64,000 nucleotides of DNA from NCBI GenBank assembly GCA_045544195.1, contig JAZPYO010000055.1:1-64000 (forward strand), in the 5' to 3' direction. Source of the stretch: RGIG7213 sp045544195. GTDB lineage: Bacteria; Bacillota; Clostridia; Oscillospirales; CAG-272. The notes beneath the pieces are model-generated. The model was not told the origin of the DNA. It saw nothing but the letters and a program-made list of their open reading frames with translations, and ran no database searches. The position numbers were made by a program, and so were the translations under genes. Below are positions 59,869 through 64,000 of the stretch, piece by piece. Position 1 is the first letter of the stretch. Each line of letters begins with the position of its first letter.

Positions 59869-61299
59869 TTAGTGCGTTGAGTGAGTTCTGCGTTTTCTCG
59901 TAAGCATACACATAATACCGATCGATGATGCAAGCGACATTACTATCACCGTAAATACCATGTCACCCGTAGGCGGTACGTCTACGTCTGCATCGTATAC
60001 GTTTTCGAAGTATACAACGGGATCATCCGTCATCTGTCCGTCAACAGAAACAACAGCCTTCAATTCTCCGTTGTCATCAAACGCCACGCTTACCGTAACG
60101 TCATACACCTTATCACTGTACGTCACGTTCTGAACAGCCGTATTTACCTCGTACAGCTTATAAGTATGAACGCCGATATCATTTTCGGTGTAGATCAGAT
60201 CGAATATCGCATTACCGTTTTTGTCCGTCTTCAATTCAGTCTTTTCGCCCGAAGCATCATTTTCAAGGACGAATTCAAATCCCTCAGGACCGATAGACGC
60301 CGTGCCGACATTCTTGACCGTCTTCTTTACGGTTATCGAAGCGGAAGCAGAGCCTTCAACGGGCGGCAACGGAACAAACGAGTTGTTGAACTGAACACTT
60401 ACCGTGTGCGAGCCGTCCTGCTCTTTAACAGCCTGTGCGTTTTCAGAAGCGGTAACGGATGAAATTTCAAGCCTTCCGTCCATATCGCTGTCTGTAACCG
60501 CTATATTGAAATGGTTGACCGTCATATCGTATATAACGCCCTCATCATGCCCTGCCTGCTCTGTCATACGGAACGCGTAAACACCGACAGAGTCAAAATG
60601 CAGCTCGGAAAGCGCATCCGAAAAATCAAATTTATTGAAGTCATCATTCAAAGGATCGTATTCAACTTCTCTTGTACCGAGTGATACCCATTGATCGCCC
60701 GTATGATATTCGAGCAGAAATGTAAATTTGTCGCCTTCCTGCCACGGTCTGCCGCGCAGTATCTTTTCGCCCTTAAGCGCCACATTTTTTTCAGCTTCAG
60801 CCGGAGAATATACATTTATATAATCCACAACAGATACGGCATCGGGCTGTATGATAACATTTTTTTCGTTCTGACCGTCCTTTACGGAAAATCCGGGAAG
60901 AATATCCGTTTCAGTAACCGTGACGGATGTTCCTGCAAATATACCGTTAAGCGTAAGCGAAGCGCCTGGCTTCACGGCAACGGAAATATTCCCCTCATCA
61001 TCTGCGGTAAAGCTCTCGCCGTTTTCGGCGCTGAGCGTCTTACCCGCATAATCCGAGCCGAGATCAATGTTGAACAGGAATTTTATTGCATCGGGGATAG
61101 TATATCCCGCCCCGAGAGGATGCTCGACTGTTTTATTAAGCGTAAGCTGTCCGAGCGGATACGGTGTCGGTCTGAATGTATTTGTCAGCGGGCGCGTTTG
61201 AGTTATGACATACGATACAGTCGGAAATACCGCAACGGTAAATATCATCAGTGCAGATACGATCAAAGCAATGCGTTTTACAATGCCTGATTTTGACAT
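59869..61299 (-). CDS. Cell-surface pilin-like protein with isopeptide-type domains and PPTGD sorting-like tail
   Basis: A 476-residue exported protein. An N-terminal signal/anchor helix (IVKRIALIVSALMIFTVAVF) leads to Ig-like beta domains; the last one (about 345-445) resembles Spy0128/FctA-type pilin domains with VKKTVKN and YKLYEVN positions suited to an internal Lys-Asn isopeptide bond. The C terminus is VPPTGD, a helix and RKRR, like a sortase signal. The frame is open from 61395, but the ATG at 61299 behind AAAGGAG begins the signal peptide. It is the last gene of the SipW-type operon. No sortase gene is in the window. Confidence 0.78.
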   Translation of the reverse strand: MSKSGIVKRIALIVSALMIFTVAVFPTVSYVITQTRPLTNTFRPTPYPLGQLTLNKTVEHPLGAGYTIPDAIKFLFNIDLGSDYAGKTLSAENGESFTADDEGNISVAVKPGASLTLNGIFAGTSVTVTETDILPGFSVKDGQNEKNVIIQPDAVSVVDYINVYSPAEAEKNVALKGEKILRGRPWQEGDKFTFLLEYHTGDQWVSLGTREVEYDPLNDDFNKFDFSDALSELHFDSVGVYAFRMTEQAGHDEGVIYDMTVNHFNIAVTDSDMDGRLEISSVTASENAQAVKEQDGSHTVSVQFNNSFVPLPPVEGSASASITVKKTVKNVGTASIGPEGFEFVLENDASGEKTELKTDKNGNAIFDLIYTENDIGVHTYKLYEVNTAVQNVTYSDKVYDVTVSVAFDDNGELKAVVSVDGQMTDDPVVYFENVYDADVDVPPTGDMVFTVIVMSLASSIGIMCMLTRKRRTHSTH

Positions 61300-61383
61300 A
61301 ACCCTGACACTCCTTTCATTTATGTCGTTGATCTTCATAAGAACAGTAATACGTCCGTAATAGCTTGCGGACATATCACCGTT

Positions 61384-61408
61384 CCCTACCCTCAAAAAGA
61401 GGGTAGGG
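61384..61408. repeat. Hairpin between SipW-type gene and pilin-like gene
   Basis: CCCTACCCTC (61384-61393), loop AAAAA, GAGGGTAGGG (61399-61408) is a perfect 10-bp stem in the 160-base spacer. On the minus strand no T-run follows it. A second hairpin GTCCG/CGGAC lies at about 61353-61373. They may set differential expression of the two genes by partial termination or RNA processing. Confidence 0.7.
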
Positions 61409-61458
61409 GATCGGATAGTGGTAAAATTAAATTCGAATAATCAAGAGTCAGCGCTTAA

Positions 61459-62796
61459 TTACTGAATGTCAAATGTAACTGTTTTACCGTTTTCGTTTGA
61501 TGAATTTGTAATATTTGCAATGTCAGAGCCGTCGCTTACAGAGCAGCCAACGAGTGTGATCGTAACGTCCTTGGATGCTTCATTTGCAAGGATCTGCATT
61601 TCAGGATCAAATACAGTATTGGAGACAGTTGCATCGCCGTAGAACTTAAGACCGCTGTTGTCGATAACAGCGCACTTGTTGAATACGCAGTTTTCGATAG
61701 TTACGGATACGCCGCCGCCGAATGAGCACCAGCCTGCAATTGTAGAATTTCTGATGATTACATCACCCTCACCAACGATGTTAATAGCGTATGTGGGGGA
61801 AGAAACAGAGCAGTTTTCGAATACGATCTCGCCTGTAGCGGTGCAATTGTAAATAACAGGGCCGCGCTCGCAGGAAAGCTCGCAATCTTTGATAGTTGCC
61901 GTACCGCTGATGGGAAGAGCTTCAGCTACTTCGTTTTCGATGGTTACGTTTTCGATAGTGATATCGTTAACTACGATATTCTTGCCGATAGCAGATGTGT
62001 CAAGAACTGTGCCGCCGTTACCGCGGATAGAAGTGCCGTCGCCGATAGTAGCGGGAAGCTTGTATGTGCCGTCAGCGAGAACTACCTCTGCGCCGTCTTT
62101 AGCTGCAGCTGCATCGAAAGCGTCCTGTGTGTTTGCAAAAACTGCGCCCTCGGAGAAGTGCTTGTCACCCCACTGTTCCATGTAAGCTTCATATGCTTCA
62201 TAAACATCGTTGAAGCCTTTAGCCTGGATAGCGTAAGCGGAGCAGTAAACTGCAAAGTTGGAAAGATCAAAGGGGATCTCTGTAGCCTTACCTGCTTCAA
62301 CTATGTAGTACTTGCCGTCATCGTTGTTGAAGTCAACTCTGGGGTCAACAGCAACAGCGTCAAGGGGAATGTAATCGTAGCAATAATATTCGTCGTTTGC
62401 AATGAGAACATCTTCGCAAAGAAGAGCAACGGAAACGTACTTGTCACCGTTTATTTCAACTTCTCTGCCCTGACCGATCGTCCATGTATTGGCTGCTACT
62501 GATCCGCTAAGATCAAGGTCAACATAGTTGTATATAGCTTCGGGAACTGCAACTGTTGCCCAAACGTATGCATCTACAGGGCCAACATTGTCGATGTAGC
62601 CTTGCTTTGCAACTGCAACGCCGGGAAGTGCGCTGGAGCCCTGCTCAAAATCAGGCTCTTCAAAATCAATGTTAACGTTACCAACTGTGAATACGTTTGC
62701 TTTTGTTTCCTTGTCTGTGAGGTAAGCGAGAGTTGTACCAACTGCAAGAGAAACAGCCATAACAACACTCAAAGCAATAATGAGCTTCTTTTTCAT
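61459..62796 (-). CDS. SipW-type-signal-peptide extracellular protein with right-handed beta-helix region
   Basis: A 445-residue secreted protein of the TasA/camelysin class by its N terminus: MKKKLIIALSVVMAVSLAVG followed by TTLAYLTDKETKANVFTVG, the SipW-cleaved signal type, then VNIDFEEPDFEQG. Residues about 230-445 show repeated short beta strands with ENVTIE, IKDCELSC, FENCSVSS, IIRNSTIAG and IENCVFNK, as in right-handed parallel beta-helix proteins. TasA-type proteins form biofilm fibres; the beta-helix addition is unusual. The frame is open from 62841, but the ATG at 62796 behind AAAGG begins the signal peptide. Its second position upstream is the 215-residue SipW-type gene. Confidence 0.78.
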   Translation of the reverse strand: MKKKLIIALSVVMAVSLAVGTTLAYLTDKETKANVFTVGNVNIDFEEPDFEQGSSALPGVAVAKQGYIDNVGPVDAYVWATVAVPEAIYNYVDLDLSGSVAANTWTIGQGREVEINGDKYVSVALLCEDVLIANDEYYCYDYIPLDAVAVDPRVDFNNDDGKYYIVEAGKATEIPFDLSNFAVYCSAYAIQAKGFNDVYEAYEAYMEQWGDKHFSEGAVFANTQDAFDAAAAKDGAEVVLADGTYKLPATIGDGTSIRGNGGTVLDTSAIGKNIVVNDITIENVTIENEVAEALPISGTATIKDCELSCERGPVIYNCTATGEIVFENCSVSSPTYAINIVGEGDVIIRNSTIAGWCSFGGGVSVTIENCVFNKCAVIDNSGLKFYGDATVSNTVFDPEMQILANEASKDVTITLVGCSVSDGSDIANITNSSNENGKTVTFDIQ

Positions 62797-62967
62797 TTTT
62801 TCAAAACCTTTCTTAAAAAATATTTTTTTACTGTGTGTCATTCGCCGCGCATTCGTCGCTGCACGTAATGCCTTCGGCGGCAGGTCACATAATAAACTTA
62901 AGTTAAATGCTCCGCAGATCAGCTATCAACGCGGAGTGCCGATCTTATTTCAGATCGAAGCGCGTTC

Positions 62968-63615
62968 TTACGCGCCTATGCCGTCGTCAGACGGCGTTTT
63001 CTGACCTGCGATCAGAGTCCACGCATCAGCAGCGGAATCAATTGCATCAAGATCAGCATCTGCCTGTACTGCATACGCAGTTACAGTAAGCGTAGGATAA
63101 TTCTGTTCACCCTCTGCGTCAAGCGCATTGAGCTGCTCCTTTGTCACATCGCCGTTCACGAGCACCTGATTATCCTTGAGAACGAAATACTCTGTATCAG
63201 CGTCTTCATTCTTTGCGTATTCTCTGTAATATACGCCTTCTTCAAGCTCTGTCCAGCCTTCAGCGATCTCATATGTCATAAAATCGTCAAAGTTATCAGA
63301 TTTTTCGAGCTTTACGAATACCCAGCAATCCTCGCTGCCCTTTACAACAGTTACCTTAGGATCCTTGAAAATACTGTTGCCCGGAAGCATATTGTAGGAG
63401 TTTGTGTTGGGGTTTCCATCATCGTCATCAGTATCTGTTTCATCGAGCTTGATATTGATATCCCCGTATGTAAAGGTATTTACAACAGGAGGAGTTTCAG
63501 CTATCAACCAAGCAACAGTACCCCCGATAACACCGCAGAGAACAAGCGCGCAGGCAATAACCATTATCATAGACTTAGTGCCGAATCTTCTTGCGGATGT
63601 TTTCTTTTGTTTCAT
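62968..63615 (-). CDS. SipW-type-signal-peptide extracellular protein (TasA-like)
   Basis: A 215-residue secreted protein. A basic N terminus, a helix (about 16-36) and WLIAETPPVVNTFTYGDINI match SipW-type signal peptides of biofilm-matrix proteins. The mature part is acidic (DETDTDDDDGNPN) and ends in LTVTAYAVQADADLDAIDSA-type sequence common to this class. AAAGGAGG precedes the ATG. It sits between the partial gene at the window edge and the beta-helix protein, in one minus-strand operon. A CTCCGC/GCGGAG hairpin lies in the spacer at about 62917-62940. Confidence 0.8.
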   Translation of the reverse strand: MKQKKTSARRFGTKSMIMVIACALVLCGVIGGTVAWLIAETPPVVNTFTYGDINIKLDETDTDDDDGNPNTNSYNMLPGNSIFKDPKVTVVKGSEDCWVFVKLEKSDNFDDFMTYEIAEGWTELEEGVYYREYAKNEDADTEYFVLKDNQVLVNGDVTKEQLNALDAEGEQNYPTLTVTAYAVQADADLDAIDSAADAWTLIAGQKTPSDDGIGA

Positions 63616-63674
63616 GATATTTCCTCCTTTCTTTGTAAATTCTATTTCAACGCATAAATGCGGTGAATACTTTT

Positions 63675-64000
63675 TTATTGACCTATCTGAGCATCAAACG
63701 CTGCCCATGCGCCGTCCTCGTCGTTTTCAAACGTAGCGGACTGTATTGCGTGGCCGTGTACAACGATCTTGAAGCCGTTTTCGTACAACGATGCCAATTC
63801 CCCGCCGTTAAGCGTTCCGGGAATTATAAGCGTATCGAACAGAGCAGGAAGCACCTCGTCCGATTCGTTGCCCTCTGCATCATATCCGTCAACAGTCTGA
63901 TAATAGCGGAATTCCAGCGATACCGTATCATCCTCAGCGTTGTCAACAGAGCCGTAATACAGCCATGCGTTTTCATTCCAACCGCCGAAAAGATCGGTAT
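63675..64000 (-). CDS. C-terminal part of a further SipW-type matrix protein (runs off the right edge)
   Basis: A minus-strand frame open to the window edge and ending with TAA at 63675-63677; 108 codons are visible. It reads DLFGGWNENAWLYYGSVDNA, then a middle section with LPALFDTLIIPGTLNGGELA, and ends IVVHGHAIQSATFENDEDGA-WAAFDAQIGQ. The ending, with VHGHAIQ...DGAWAAFD, parallels the AYAVQAD...AADAWTLI end of the 215-residue neighbour, so it is probably a related TasA-like protein and the upstream operon member. The N terminus and promoter lie outside the window. Confidence 0.7.
   Translation of the reverse strand, partial: TDLFGGWNENAWLYYGSVDNAEDDTVSLEFRYYQTVDGYDAEGNESDEVLPALFDTLIIPGTLNGGELASLYENGFKIVVHGHAIQSATFENDEDGAWAAFDAQIGQ

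Overview
The window reads as chromosome of a low-to-mid G+C, Gram-positive, anaerobic clostridial bacterium, probably a gut or rumen Oscillospiraceae/Ruminococcaceae-type organism. The reasons are the endospore genes (spoIIP with a sigma-E-like promoter, gpr), strong AGGAGG-type ribosome binding sites and TTGACA/TATAAT promoters, dockerin-bearing secreted proteins, BspA-type leucine-rich-repeat proteins, SipW-type matrix proteins and a lic-type phosphocholine pathway. Both the organism and its lineage are inferences from gene content. No rRNA or tRNA gene was seen.

Layout. 1-6.4 kb: a 2-oxoacid dehydrogenase operon on the minus strand (pdhC, lpd, a fused E1 alpha/beta gene, then fsa). 6.4-14.1 kb: queA, dapA, a HAD phosphatase, a TrkA/TrkH potassium uptake pair and two uncharacterised-family genes (DUF89, DUF2156). 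14.3-18.0 kb: a two-CxxC membrane protein of unknown function, a 78-residue surface peptide with a sorting-like tail, a short-chain reductase and a DUF2975/HTH pair. 18.1-18.65 kb: a wrecked REP-associated transposase carrying its own palindromic repeats. 18.76-22.3 kb: a two-component system flanked by two paralogous small membrane proteins and followed by an eight-helix membrane protein. 22.4-28.2 kb: a DegT aminotransferase with the decayed tail of an acetyltransferase, a MATE exporter, spoIIP and a BspA-like protein. 28.4-36.7 kb: rpsO, a tRNA dihydrouridine synthase, YfhO, an SGNH hydrolase, ilvE, a pseudouridine synthase and a DUF3810 metalloprotease. 36.8-40.7 kb: a dockerin/ricin/NlpC-like secreted protein, gpr and an FMN-binding protein. 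40.7-48.8 kb: licC-licA-licB, then a CDP-glycerol glycerophosphotransferase, a YidC-phosphatase/sulfatase-fold fusion and an MFS transporter. 48.9-54.5 kb: secreted dockerin-phosphodiesterase and GLUG/LRR proteins. 54.5-59.5 kb: apgM, lepB, rbgA, rnhB, yraN and a beta-lactamase-fold hydrolase. 59.6-64 kb: a probable structured RNA and a pilin-like/SipW-type extracellular matrix operon running off the right edge.

The most unusual items are: the 922-residue protein joining a YidC/Oxa1-like domain to an LTA-synthase-like alkaline-phosphatase-superfamily domain, next to phosphocholine and polyol-phosphate genes; a probable unassigned structured RNA at 59.6-59.73 kb with its own promoter and U-tract; the two-component cassette bracketed by paralogous small membrane proteins; and the matrix operon. 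All calls come from reading the sequence. No database search was run.
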